From Acidithrix ferrooxidans (GTDB taxonomy: Bacteria > Actinomycetota > Acidimicrobiia > Acidimicrobiales > Acidimicrobiaceae), in contig NZ_JXYS01000069.1 of NCBI RefSeq assembly GCF_000949295.1, positions 1 to 36,518 on the forward strand: a DNA stretch of 36,518 nt. Reading direction: 5' to 3'. The position numbers were made by a program, and so were the translations under genes. Below are positions 8,633 through 17,848 of this stretch, piece after piece. How positions within the stretch are numbered: the stretch's first letter is position 1; the number at the start of each line of letters is the position of its first letter. The notes beneath the pieces were generated by a model. The model saw nothing but the letters and a program-made list of their open reading frames with translations. It did no database searches and was not told the DNA's origin.

Positions 8633-8890
8633 ATTGCTTCATATTAAACTAAATTATGATCTAAGACTTGCGGAGGAGCAAGCATGAGCATGATCCCACA
8701 GTGACGAATTGACCGCTTACGGGACAAGTCTTTGGGTGGTTCATCATGCTGATCAGTTGACATTGACGAATGTAGCCGGGACAAATCGACTTGACAATCT
8801 AACCTTCGTTCACACATCACACCACGTCACTCTCCCGCAAACCACTAGGGGCTTTTGTATTATCAATGGCAAGAATGCTCTTGTACACAG
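8633..8890. other. Non-coding stretch between IS3 element and methyltransferase gene
   Basis: No believable gene on either strand. It contains GTTGACATTG twice (about 8627-8636 and 8756-8765) and inverted CATGATC/GATCA-like sequences near 8690 and 8745. These could be remains of an older insertion or part of a terminator for the methyltransferase operon, which ends at 8891 on the minus strand. Confidence 0.35.
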
Positions 8891-11800
8891 TTATTTCATA
8901 TTTTTGATTACAGCAATTTCCCCAGGAAGAAGATTATAAAGCTCATAGACAAGGTTATCAATTTCTATTTCAAGATTCTCCAACGAACCTTTGCCAGCAT
9001 AGATGTCATCAACCTTGTCTGCAATCTGCTTTTGTATGGCAGGATTAGTGACGATTATTGGGATCGCGAGTAGCGGTTCTTTATCTATTTGATAGTTATT
9101 GCCCTGCATCTTGCCTTTATTCTTTAGCCAAAATGTCACTAATTTTGAATTCAGCAAGCCAGTTAGATATTTCAGATTAATGCCTTCAGTTTTTATGATG
9201 TAGAAAGCAGCAGATACGTAACAATCGAAATCTGTAAAAGTGAATACTGGTCGAGGTGTACTTTTCCTCAGCGCCATAATTTTTTCTCCAGTAAAAAATC
9301 TCGGCTCTCTTGCACGATGCAAACCATAAGGGTGATTTGCGGATGTGATTACTTCTCGAAATTGGTCTAAGTGGTTTTTTAGCGCCGGATAGGGATCCAT
9401 GCTCCTGACGTTTTTGTAGTTCGAACCGGTGTAAATTATCCACTCCTCATTCGTCGGGAGCGCGCGATATCGTCCCAACTGTTTAGTCGTGTAGTAGGGT
9501 CTAATCAACGATTCTTCCTCAGGAGTTAGGTTTAACGTTGCCTTTTCCTTTTGGCTGAGTACGAATATCCCATCTCCAACTTTATGCGAACCACCAAGTT
9601 TGCTCGCTGCTTTCTTATTTACGTAGTCAAAGTGTGGATGGATACCATTGGCAACTTCATTTTCGGTTAACTTAATATCGCCCCGACTAATAATTCTTCT
9701 AAGAAGTTTCTCGCTCTCGTTATCTGAGAATGTGAGTAGCGAGTTGATGCGTTCAGAGAAATCAATAGTCGGCTCCAGATAGGCTGTATTAGCGCTTGCA
9801 GCTTTAGCCAGAAGATCAAGCATGTCTCGACCCACTGGTTTATCGGTGTAAATCTTCCGGTAGTCGAATACGTAGCGTGCTTCGTTAGTCTTTTTGAACA
9901 TCATCACCATGGTTTGTATCGATGATGATTCAAATACAAAATAGCTCCCGAAATCTAGCATTTGTAGAATTGTGGCTTCTTGCAATATCTTGTTTCTAAA
10001 TTTTGAGGCTCCTGCGTTTGTGGTCCAGTTGTTAGTTGCTATATAACACAGTATGCCAGCAGGTTTTAATATATCGAGGCCAAGTGCACCAAACAAATAC
10101 CACACATCCATCTTGCCCTGATAACACTCTGAGTCTCTAAGGTTGTCGAATCTTGTTCGATCGTCATTTTCTTTGTAGTAAGGCGGATTTCCAATGACAA
10201 TATCAAAGCCATCAGTAACACCGAACATCCATTCAGGATCAAACCAGTCTGTAGCATGGTGGCCGAATGGGTCCCATGTAGAGACTTGTCTTGTTAAATC
10301 TGCCAAATCGTGACTGCGTTGAGAAATTATTCCTTGCAACATCAAATTCTGACGTTGTGAGAACTGTAATTTCAGACTGCCTCTTTCTGAGTCATGACTG
10401 CTGAAATACTCTTTGCGGAGTTGTTTAAGTTCATTGATGCCATCCGTGTCCTCGAATAATCCAGTTTGGCCAGTGATACCTTTTTTGCCGCCTCCCAGCT
10501 TTATTAGACTGTTTGCTGTCACAAATTTAAAATCCAGATTAGGCAGTGGTTCAATGCCCCGGTTTATTGCACCATCTTCTACGGATTGGTCAACAATAAG
10601 TGTGAGAAAACAGCGCAGTCTAGATATTTCCGTAGCAATTGGTTGAATGTCAACGCCGTAGATGCTTTCACGAATCACACCTAGTTTGCGAATATAATTA
10701 AAATTCTTGTTACGAAATTCTTGTTCAAGATGGTTTCTAAGCTCAGGACTAGCCCCGGCGATTTGTTTTTGTAGCCATTCTTTGGAGTCCGGATCAACTT
10801 GCTGAAGGATAAACACGATCTTCTGCAAAATACCTATAGGGAAAGCCCCGGATCCGCAGGCTGGGTCTAGAATTCTTACCTCACCAAGAGCCCTAATAAT
10901 CTCTTGTTTTTCGGTACCCGCAAAGGCGTGCTCGCTGTCATCGAGTACGTCATAGCTGACTAGAGCTGCAATTTTATTATCTGAAACCTTTGTAACGTTT
11001 TTGAGGTATTCTTTCAAGCTCTGGTCTACCATATATTCCACAATCTCACGAGGGGTGTAGAAACTTCCCGTGCCCCTACGCACTGTTTCGCCAGTTTCGG
11101 GATTGATTCTTGCAAGTAGATTTTCAAATATGCGTCCCAGCATCTCAGGATCTATTGAGAGGTCTATGTCGTAGCTAGTGTTCTCGTCAACAGTAAAGTT
11201 ATAAAGCTCGAGCAGATCAAACAATTTCCTGAGCCAAGTATCAGGAACCTCGACAAGGCCCGGGACTGAAAGTTGCAGGGCTTTATCAAATTTGTAATAG
11301 TCATCAGGATCCGGACTAAATAGACCTCCATTGAGGTACGGGATCGACGCATAATAATCACGTTGGAATTTGTCTTCTCGATTCTTAAGGTGCTTGTTAA
11401 GCACCTCGAAGAAGAGGGACGTCAAGGTTGCGTGATAATAGTTGTTCTCGCTAGCAGCGTTACGAGATAAAATATTTACTGGTACTAATGGCGTACCTGA
11501 GTCGCTTCGCTTTTCTCGTAAGAACCAACAGAAAATAATGCGGCCGATTAGCCGGACGGCAAACTCATGACTAGCTTCGCCATGATCGGGATATTTTAAA
11601 ACACCTGGCGTTTGGTCACTACCAACCAATTCGTCGTATAGCTTGGCGACCTCTTTATAGAATTCGTTGTTAACTACCTCAACAGCAAACCGTTTTGATA
11701 AGTCATCGAAATCTGTAACTTGACCCTTTGAAATAAGTTGTTTGTTGGGTGTCTTCAACTTGCTCCCTGGGCCCAATAAGTATGAATGCCGTTTGGGGCT

Positions 11801-12157
11801 GGAAAACGTAGTAACAACTTTCCCGTTATCAATTGTGGGTTGAGCTGTCATGAGTGAAAGACGCCATTGATTGGTGTCATCAGAATAAAAAGCCACCAGA
11901 CATCTATAAGATGCTGTAAGCTTCATAAGTTTGAAGCCGTCACTAGCTATGGCAGCTCGCTTATCAAGTGAACCTGATACTTTAACCTCAAAAATTTGCA
12001 AATCAAGTTTTGGTGAAGAACCAAGCGATAATACCTCAGAAAAGTGTGATGCTAACTCCGTAACAGTTCTCATATCATGACCCACGGATGGTAATAAGCT
12101 GTCAACAAGCTCAAGGAAGGCTTGCCGATTATAAGGTCGACCAAGATCGAAACTCAT
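8891..12157 (-). CDS. Eco57I-type N6-adenine DNA methyltransferase of a restriction-like operon
   Basis: 1088-residue class gamma-like adenine methyltransferase. Motif I, the SAM-binding DPACGSGAFPIG, is at about residues 431-442, and motif IV, IGNPPY, at about 655-660. It is preceded by the GSFYTPREIVEYMV segment typical of this family. The C-terminus (about 870-1080) looks like a TaqI/Eco57I-type target-recognition region, with QIDKEPLLAIPI near 1023-1034. The N-terminal domain (about 50-105, IFEVKVSGSLDKR to WRLSLMT, then LIGRIIFCWFLREK near 203-216) occurs in large type IIG/ISP-like proteins. I see no certain nuclease motif; FEVKV at 55-59 weakly recalls the ExK part of a PD-(D/E)xK site. 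Its ATG overlaps the stop of the upstream helicase by four bases, so the two are almost certainly cotranscribed and coupled. It likely marks host DNA while the helicase partner attacks unmarked DNA. Confidence 0.88.
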   Translation of the reverse strand: MSFDLGRPYNRQAFLELVDSLLPSVGHDMRTVTELASHFSEVLSLGSSPKLDLQIFEVKVSGSLDKRAAIASDGFKLMKLTASYRCLVAFYSDDTNQWRLSLMTAQPTIDNGKVVTTFSSPKRHSYLLGPGSKLKTPNKQLISKGQVTDFDDLSKRFAVEVVNNEFYKEVAKLYDELVGSDQTPGVLKYPDHGEASHEFAVRLIGRIIFCWFLREKRSDSGTPLVPVNILSRNAASENNYYHATLTSLFFEVLNKHLKNREDKFQRDYYASIPYLNGGLFSPDPDDYYKFDKALQLSVPGLVEVPDTWLRKLFDLLELYNFTVDENTSYDIDLSIDPEMLGRIFENLLARINPETGETVRRGTGSFYTPREIVEYMVDQSLKEYLKNVTKVSDNKIAALVSYDVLDDSEHAFAGTEKQEIIRALGEVRILDPACGSGAFPIGILQKIVFILQQVDPDSKEWLQKQIAGASPELRNHLEQEFRNKNFNYIRKLGVIRESIYGVDIQPIATEISRLRCFLTLIVDQSVEDGAINRGIEPLPNLDFKFVTANSLIKLGGGKKGITGQTGLFEDTDGINELKQLRKEYFSSHDSERGSLKLQFSQRQNLMLQGIISQRSHDLADLTRQVSTWDPFGHHATDWFDPEWMFGVTDGFDIVIGNPPYYKENDDRTRFDNLRDSECYQGKMDVWYLFGALGLDILKPAGILCYIATNNWTTNAGASKFRNKILQEATILQMLDFGSYFVFESSSIQTMVMMFKKTNEARYVFDYRKIYTDKPVGRDMLDLLAKAASANTAYLEPTIDFSERINSLLTFSDNESEKLLRRIISRGDIKLTENEVANGIHPHFDYVNKKAASKLGGSHKVGDGIFVLSQKEKATLNLTPEEESLIRPYYTTKQLGRYRALPTNEEWIIYTGSNYKNVRSMDPYPALKNHLDQFREVITSANHPYGLHRAREPRFFTGEKIMALRKSTPRPVFTFTDFDCYVSAAFYIIKTEGINLKYLTGLLNSKLVTFWLKNKGKMQGNNYQIDKEPLLAIPIIVTNPAIQKQIADKVDDIYAGKGSLENLEIEIDNLVYELYNLLPGEIAVIKNMK

Positions 12158-15100
12158 GCTTCAAGCTCCTCAGCAAGTAGTAATAGTTCCTTTCCTTCAT
12201 TAGCTCGGTGAGCACGATCTATAACGTTGCGAATAAATTGAACCGGTATTAGTTCTTGCAGACGTGAATAGGTATCTTCGATATTTCGCATGTCAATTTG
12301 TACAATATCTTTCAAGGTACCTTCACTAACATCGTCGAATTCCTTGATGACCTTTATCAAATCCGAACAATAGCTTTCAGACCTTGGTAGGGCATCCTTA
12401 ATCGCCATAAGATTCTTGATGGCATCTTGGCGCCGTCCTTTTATGGCCGGGAGTGGATGTTTAGCGAACAGCTTTTCTTTAGCTTTATTGAATATTGGTG
12501 CAAACTTATCCTGCACTTCGAAGCTCTGCTCATCCACTGTTGCTGCAAAGAGAGGGACAGCTCTTTCTGCACTTACTACTACAGGCTCAATATCACCATC
12601 GGCAATAGTAAATATTGATTGTTCGCCTTTCTTACCAAAAACCACCACAACGGAATCACTTCTATTCTTTCTTAGGATTCTTGATCGACGAGGAATCTGA
12701 AGTGCTTTAGCTATTAATAGGTCGTCCTTAAGGGCTTTAAAGTAGACGTCTCTATGTATAGCGTCCCAAGAGAGAGTTTCATTTTGAGCGTCAGCATTCT
12801 GATATTCATCTTTAAAATAGCTTTGAATTTGCTCGTCATTCGTAAGCGTCTTTGTGTCACTGCCTACAATCGAATTAATCAGCTTTATTTTGAGGGTTGA
12901 TATTTGCTTTACACGAGTCTCAGCTTCACCAATAGCAGTTGGAAAAGAATTGAATACATAGAGATGATCAAAAACCTTTTTGTTTATACGATTGATACGG
13001 CCGACACGCTGAATGACACGAGTGGGGTTGTATGGGATATCGTAATTAATTACTACGCCTGCCCTATGAAGGTTGTAACCCTCGCTCAAAGCATCAGTAG
13101 CAACTAAAATGTCGTAATTATTTGATTGCTGAGCTTTTGGGACTGAGGCATCAAAGTTCTCTTTAATTATCTTCCGTGTAGTTGCACTGGCATCAGCGGC
13201 TGTGTAGTGGTACATGCGCTGAATCCCTCTTTTCCCAAGAGCTGCATAGAGGTAGTTCACTGTATCGGCATAACCTGAGAAAATAATTATTTTTCTATCG
13301 GGGTTTTCGGATAATAGCTTCGAAATTCTCTGAGCAAGATCATCAGTCTTAGGGTCTTCGTTGCTAATCCTGGGATCATTAAACCATTTGTCCCGGATAT
13401 TGATCAATAACGCGGTGTCCTTCCGAACATCATCAATAAATTCAGGATCAATTAACTCCTTCGGTACAGAAATCAAACCTTTTTGCTCTTTTAGTTGATC
13501 CAGTTGTTCGTCTAATGCGTTGTGATCCTCACCATCATCCTGGTCGTAATCGGCAAAATCGTCAGGATCAGGAATTTGACCTTTTTTCATAATCGGGACA
13601 CTGCCAAGCTCTTCCCACCAGCGTTCAATTAATTTGTTGGTTTGGATCATCTTGTTTAACGTGCTTTCAAAAGCGTATTTCGAGCTTTCAAAGCGCATGA
13701 CTAAGAGCTTGCGCATAAAGTCTGCAAGGTTTACTTGGGCTGTTTTTAGGTCGGTTTCATCGAGATCTGCGCCAAACTTATCCAGAAACGCTTGCCGATC
13801 ATTTATATAGACAGCAGGTTTATAGCGAGCACCGATAAAGCCGTTGCCACCATCAGTTGCACTAATCGTGTTCAGTGTTTCTAAGTAAAGATCCAATAAT
13901 GCGCCGAGATCGTATTCCATTAACTCAGGACCAACTACATCGGCAAAATCTATCTTCTGACGTTTTAGATCTTCTCTATATCTTGTGATTTGTTTTAGAT
14001 CAAGCCGTGACCGTCTGATGACAACGCTTTCAATAAGTCTTCTTTGTTCTTCAGCGATTTCTTCTGCCTCTTGATCAATCTGGCTTGGTTTCAAACCTCT
14101 GGTCATATCCTTTCGTAGTTTTTTGTAGCGATCAATGAGTTCACGAAATCTCAGACTTAGGTTGTCAACCGACCTAATCGTTGCCTGTCCAGGGGTTTGA
14201 AAGAGCTTTACAAGTGCGAAAACATCTTTAGGTGCATTGTTAAAAGGTGTAGCTGTAAGAACGAGTATCTTATTATCCGGGTGACTGCGACAAACTTGAT
14301 GCAACAACTTGTAGTCGTTTGTATCTTCATTGCGATAGCGATGGGCTTCGTCGAGAATAATAAGAATTGGGTCACTAGTATCTTTATATCGTTCATAAAC
14401 CTGGCTGATATTGCCTGAGCTGTATACACGAGAGCCTCGAATTCCGAACTGCTCTTTGTAATCTTCCCACTGGGGCATTAAGTGCGGGGGTGCAACGATA
14501 ACTGTGTTCATGTCTAGATTTCTGGCGATGCAAGAGGCGATGATGCTTTTTCCGAGGCCTACTACGTCCGCAATTATGACTCCGTCGAATTTAGCCAGTC
14601 TTTCAATCCCCATGCGTACCGCATCGAGTTGGTACTCTAGATCCAGAAACTGGCCATTCGTAATTTTGCCTGGTGAAAGAATGCCTTCTTTCTCTTCGTG
14701 GCTAAAAACTTCATGTAATACTCGAATATACATTTCATACGATGATGGAGTTTGATACTTCCAAACCTTGGATTTCAACTCTTTGAAGAATTCCTCTTTG
14801 TTGTGGGAATCTGCAATTGCAATAGATTTGGAAGGACTCCATAAATCCGTAAATCGCTGCTCGTACTCTTGAAACTTTGATTTATCGCGGTGAGAGTCGT
14901 TGAGTTCACCTTGGCCAACAAGACCTCTGTAAGTCATGTTGCTTGAACCGCTAAAGACTGTACCTGGAAAGTCTCCGTCGTGTGAACTCTCTTTGTTGTT
15001 GTAAACGAGATAGAACTTACCGTGTTCATCAGTGATTGTCTTTCGTATTTCTAATGAACCATCTTGGAGCTTTTTAGCAAAGATATCAAAGGCTTTTTCT

Positions 15101-15474
15101 GCTTTAGGATCATCAAACGTATCGCTATCGTTAATAAAACCAACTAATGCGTCTGCATAATTCTGTTTCAGTCCAAGTGCGGATCGAGTCGGCTGTCTTG
15201 GCTGCCAACGCGAAAGGTCCTCATCTGCTTCTTTAGAGAATTGAACGATATCTGGAATACAAGATGGGTCAACTTCCATTCCAACGAGTATTCGAACATG
15301 CTTATCTTCAAGTTCTGCAGCCAACGCTTCGAAACCTGAAAAATAAAAATAGCCAACAGAAACGTCTACCCGATCAGCATTGCTCAGAGCATTTATCAAC
15401 GCTTTTTGCATCGTTTGGGTTTTATTATCGATTAAAGTCATAGCAAAGCGGATTTCCGGGTCATTTAAAATCAT
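12154..15474 (-). CDS. SNF2-type helicase with N-terminal phospholipase D-like nuclease domain
   Basis: 1106-residue fusion. Residues about 20-215 form a PLD-like domain: H151-x-K153 in DEHGKFYLVYNN and GSSNMTYRG at about 176-184 make the HxK...GSxN signature. An SF2 helicase core follows: motif I DVVGLGKSI (303-311), motif II ILDEAHRYRN (373-382), motif III LTATPFNN (406-413), and motif VI QRVGRINRI (822-830). SNF2/HepA-like translocases with a PLD domain occur in defence islands. Here the gene is the first of a two-gene operon with an Eco57I-type methyltransferase. The arrangement recalls DISARM (separate SNF2, PLD and methyltransferase proteins) and type ISP enzymes (fused), but it matches neither because no drmA/drmB-like or extra nuclease gene is nearby. 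The ATG at 15474 lacks a strong ribosome site; the ATG 11 codons later is an alternative. Confidence 0.88.
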   Translation of the reverse strand: MILNDPEIRFAMTLIDNKTQTMQKALINALSNADRVDVSVGYFYFSGFEALAAELEDKHVRILVGMEVDPSCIPDIVQFSKEADEDLSRWQPRQPTRSALGLKQNYADALVGFINDSDTFDDPKAEKAFDIFAKKLQDGSLEIRKTITDEHGKFYLVYNNKESSHDGDFPGTVFSGSSNMTYRGLVGQGELNDSHRDKSKFQEYEQRFTDLWSPSKSIAIADSHNKEEFFKELKSKVWKYQTPSSYEMYIRVLHEVFSHEEKEGILSPGKITNGQFLDLEYQLDAVRMGIERLAKFDGVIIADVVGLGKSIIASCIARNLDMNTVIVAPPHLMPQWEDYKEQFGIRGSRVYSSGNISQVYERYKDTSDPILIILDEAHRYRNEDTNDYKLLHQVCRSHPDNKILVLTATPFNNAPKDVFALVKLFQTPGQATIRSVDNLSLRFRELIDRYKKLRKDMTRGLKPSQIDQEAEEIAEEQRRLIESVVIRRSRLDLKQITRYREDLKRQKIDFADVVGPELMEYDLGALLDLYLETLNTISATDGGNGFIGARYKPAVYINDRQAFLDKFGADLDETDLKTAQVNLADFMRKLLVMRFESSKYAFESTLNKMIQTNKLIERWWEELGSVPIMKKGQIPDPDDFADYDQDDGEDHNALDEQLDQLKEQKGLISVPKELIDPEFIDDVRKDTALLINIRDKWFNDPRISNEDPKTDDLAQRISKLLSENPDRKIIIFSGYADTVNYLYAALGKRGIQRMYHYTAADASATTRKIIKENFDASVPKAQQSNNYDILVATDALSEGYNLHRAGVVINYDIPYNPTRVIQRVGRINRINKKVFDHLYVFNSFPTAIGEAETRVKQISTLKIKLINSIVGSDTKTLTNDEQIQSYFKDEYQNADAQNETLSWDAIHRDVYFKALKDDLLIAKALQIPRRSRILRKNRSDSVVVVFGKKGEQSIFTIADGDIEPVVVSAERAVPLFAATVDEQSFEVQDKFAPIFNKAKEKLFAKHPLPAIKGRRQDAIKNLMAIKDALPRSESYCSDLIKVIKEFDDVSEGTLKDIVQIDMRNIEDTYSRLQELIPVQFIRNVIDRAHRANEGKELLLLAEELEA

Positions 15475-15856
15475 TTTACGTCAATTTGGCTGAATTTCAT
15501 AATGTTATAAAAAAGCGTATGGCTTATTCCTCAGTTTCTTGTGATTGCTCCTATTACTCAATATTGAGCATTAGGAAATCAAACATAACCTGGACTCCAC
15601 GCTTCAAGCAACTCAATGGCCTTTCTCCCGATTAACTCGATTAAGGGCGCTGCGCTGGCTTTAAGGGCTCGCTCAAGACTAGCCCGCGATTCATCTCATC
15701 TTTAGATACAGAACATGCCAGTGGTGGCTAGTGCTTGCGGAGATCAGATCTGACAGATGCCCAAATACTCCACGACAATATTACAGATTATGGCAAATTG
15801 GCTGCCGAAGACAATCTCAGATAGTTGGAGCGTTTGAAAATTAACATCGGCAGGAA
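15475..15856. other. Spacer upstream of the helicase-methyltransferase operon
   Basis: About 380 bases with no convincing gene. The part next to the helicase is AT-rich and, read on the minus strand, contains TTATAACATTATG about 35-45 bases before the start codon, a plausible -10 region. The rest lies downstream of the XRE/DUF5753 gene and shows no clear terminator. The change from AT-rich to mixed sequence here may mark a boundary between two independently acquired modules. Confidence 0.4.
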
Positions 15857-16753
15857 TCATGATTCTTCGCAGTTGAGTTCTAAATGTGTCGTTGCTCGAT
15901 TGATCATCTCAAGCGCTTCTTGACCGTATACTGAGCGCTCCGCAACCAATGTATGTAGCCTCACGAAAGTTGATATGCTGTCAGCGTTAGAAATGAATTG
16001 TTCTATAACTACCGTCTCGGTTGAAACAAACCTGCCGTCATAGATCGTAAACCCTGTAAGTGCACCTGGGATATTTCCACGAACAGTAGGAAGAATACCA
16101 ATTCGTACATTATCCCATTTTATGTGCATAGAGAGCCACCTCAGCTGTTCAACTTGAACCTCTCTAGATGAGACAACGGTATAAAGCACTGATTCTGCTA
16201 TCACGAAGTGAAAAGAGCGTTGACGTTGCGTTAGCACCTCTTGCCGTTCCCTACGTCCACTTATTGCTGCTTCTATGTCATTCTCTGGTACTTCGAACCA
16301 ACGAAGTAATTCTCGTGTATAGCCCGGCAGCTGTAGCAGGCCCGGTATCACAGTTGGCTCGTATTGGTCAAATACTCGAATATACTTTTCGTAGTCCCGA
16401 ATCTGCCGTTGCCGATTTTCAACTCCGTGCGCTATAACAGCACGCATGGACAAAGGTGGAAGCAGTGTTAATTCAAACTGTCGGACAACAATTGTTTCTT
16501 CATCAACCGTTAGTTCAAGGGTCTTAGCAATTTGGTCAAGATCTTGCCTGGTGAGTTTGGCGTGGCCATTCTCTATTTTGGAGACGTGGGATTGGCTGAA
16601 GCCCACGCGCTCGCCAAGCTGTTTACTTGTCAAACTACGAGACACGCGTAGACTTCGCAAAGTTTTCCCAAGCGCGATCTTGGCACGCTGAGTATTAGGA
16701 GGAATATGAAAAGTTAAGCGGCCTCCAGCCACAATTAGGCCTGATGTGTACAA
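15857..16753 (-). CDS. XRE-family regulator with DUF5753-type C-terminal domain
   Basis: 298-residue actinobacterial regulator. The XRE helix-turn-helix lies at about residues 27-85, with SKQLGERVGFSQSHVSKIEN as its core. The C-terminal two thirds match the DUF5753 pattern: YEPTVIPGLLQLPGYTRELL near 130-150, then RRERQEVLTQRQ. This architecture is widespread in actinobacteria and usually sits beside small partner genes of the DUF397 or DUF6879 type; the biochemical role of the C-terminal domain is not established. Its start lies inside the 3' end of the upstream DUF6879-like gene (19-base overlap), so the two are probably translated together. It might act as a regulator with a partner, or as an antitoxin-like module; that is inference. 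Confidence 0.85.
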   Translation of the reverse strand: MYTSGLIVAGGRLTFHIPPNTQRAKIALGKTLRSLRVSRSLTSKQLGERVGFSQSHVSKIENGHAKLTRQDLDQIAKTLELTVDEETIVVRQFELTLLPPLSMRAVIAHGVENRQRQIRDYEKYIRVFDQYEPTVIPGLLQLPGYTRELLRWFEVPENDIEAAISGRRERQEVLTQRQRSFHFVIAESVLYTVVSSREVQVEQLRWLSMHIKWDNVRIGILPTVRGNIPGALTGFTIYDGRFVSTETVVIEQFISNADSISTFVRLHTLVAERSVYGQEALEMINRATTHLELNCEES

Positions 16754-17235
16754 GCATAGACGTCACGCAAATTGGGGGAATTCTCGAAAACTCTAAGCCA
16801 CTGTTCAACTACTTTGATCTCGCTTGCCGAAGCAGTCGAAACCTCAGCTCCTTGAAATGAACCATCACTAAGGTAGTTCATCCACGCGATCCATTTACCA
16901 TCAAAGAACCAAAAGTCGGATTCATATGCACAATCGATTCGCGGTGCTACGCGGATTTTTTCCCCGACACGTAGTCCTGCTTCATATGCTTGTACTTCAA
17001 AACTCTCGTAATCGGTAAGCGATTCAGACAACAATCGTAGCCGATTCACTGTCTTTCCCTCAGCAAGAAAATCTTCGACAAGCGCCACCCACGGCGCGTT
17101 AAATCCAGCAGGAATTGTTCCCTGTTTGAGGAATGAAGCAAACGCCAAATCCTCACCCGGCACACGATACGTAGGCAAACCTTCAAGACGAAAGGCGCTC
17201 GACTGAAAATTTACAAACAAAGCCTCTAGATCCAT
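16735..17235 (-). CDS. DUF6879-like protein, partner of the XRE/DUF5753 regulator
   Basis: About 166 residues from the ATG at 17235, chosen because GGAG lies eight bases before it; an ATG six codons upstream (17253) is also open. The sequence has the pattern of the DUF6879 group: a central RLRLLSESLTDYESFEVQAY, then VAPRI, FWFFDGKWIAWMNY and a C-terminal helical stretch VVEQWLRVFENS. No catalytic residues are known for this family. It overlaps the regulator gene by 19 bases and follows two small genes in the same direction. The combination is typical of actinobacterial regulatory cassettes, so it is likely a protein partner of the regulator. Confidence 0.72.
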   Translation of the reverse strand: MDLEALFVNFQSSAFRLEGLPTYRVPGEDLAFASFLKQGTIPAGFNAPWVALVEDFLAEGKTVNRLRLLSESLTDYESFEVQAYEAGLRVGEKIRVAPRIDCAYESDFWFFDGKWIAWMNYLSDGSFQGAEVSTASASEIKVVEQWLRVFENSPNLRDVYACTHQA

Positions 17236-17288
17236 ATATATTGCTCCACTCATACTTTGAACGTCTACAGTCCGATTGTCAAGACGGT

Positions 17289-17325
17289 GGGTACGGAGCC
17301 ATATGGATCATATGGCTCCGTACCC
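17289..17325. repeat. Perfect 17-bp inverted repeat with 3-base loop
   Basis: GGGTACGGAGCCATATG at 17289-17305 is followed by GAT and the exact reverse complement at 17309-17325. It lies between the end of the 82-residue gene (17336) and the start of the DUF6879-like gene (17235). There is no T-run on either side, so it is not a standard intrinsic terminator. It could be an operator, an mRNA processing or stability hairpin, or a remnant of a mobile element. Confidence 0.9.
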
Positions 17326-17335
17326 TAATCACGAG

Positions 17336-17584
17336 CTACAATTCGCCATTAGCTACCAATTGCCGCAACAACCCTCGGGGTATTCGTACTACGCGTTCTC
17401 CGTCAGGAATTGAATTCTCTCTAAATAGCAGACTTGTTTCATATCCCTGAATGAGAATGTCGTCGCCCTCAGCTCCGTACACCGTCGGACAGTCTTTGCC
17501 TACACAGTCTTCTAAACCACTCCGATCAGTCTTCGCCAGGATCGGGAATGCACCACTTCCAAATTCGTGAACTTGCATATTCAT
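17336..17584 (-). CDS. Small hypothetical protein in the XRE/DUF6879 cluster
   Basis: 82 residues, not recognised. It has moderate acidity, a DCVGKDCPTVYG segment with two cysteines, and a C-terminal end (VVRIPRGLLRQLVANGEL) that looks like a folded terminus. GAGAGG lies directly before the ATG at 17584, which overlaps the stop codon of the preceding small ORF by ATGA. Position and direction suggest that it belongs to the same operon as the DUF6879-like and XRE/DUF5753 genes, though the 17-bp inverted repeat separates them. Small DUF397-like proteins occupy this place in many actinobacteria, but I cannot show that this one belongs to that family. Confidence 0.55.
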   Translation of the reverse strand: MNMQVHEFGSGAFPILAKTDRSGLEDCVGKDCPTVYGAEGDDILIQGYETSLLFRENSIPDGERVVRIPRGLLRQLVANGEL

Positions 17585-17763
17585 ACCCTCTCTACTCGAT
17601 TGAGTACACCTAATTTACCTTGCAACGTCTTCGAACAACAAGACAACCCCAGATTATCAGGTGCCATGTTTACATGAGAAAATATTCCCCTCATCCGAAT
17701 ATTTTCCTCGTCAACTTCTTCGCCGAGAATCCAATAGTCCCAAATTCTGGCTTCTCGAAACAC
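17581..17763 (-). CDS. Possible small ORF at the head of the XRE/DUF6879 cluster
   Basis: 60 codons starting with GTG at 17763; TAGGA lies a few bases upstream. The product (WDYWILGEEVDEENIRMRG and so on) is unrecognised and could be a remnant. The ATGA overlap with the following gene supports translation. Confidence 0.35.
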   Translation of the reverse strand: MFREARIWDYWILGEEVDEENIRMRGIFSHVNMAPDNLGLSCCSKTLQGKLGVLNRVERV

Positions 17764-17801
17764 ACGGGTCCTAGAAAAGTAACTGGCTAGCTTTAGCCTT
17801 G

Positions 17802-17818
17802 ATGCGTGTCGAACGCAT
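17802..17818. promoter_or_regulatory. Operator-like inverted repeat ATGCGT-N5-ACGCAT
   Basis: A perfect 6-bp inverted repeat in the divergent spacer between the small minus-strand ORF (17763) and the first gene of the rightward conjugation operon (17849). A possible promoter overlaps it: TTGATG, 17 bases, TAACTC. Related motifs with ATGCGT occur at 19638-19656 and 25599-25616, each in front of another gene of the element, so a common regulator is plausible. Confidence 0.5.
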
Positions 17819-17848
17819 AAGTAACTCTTAGTGAAAGGAAAGTCTTCT

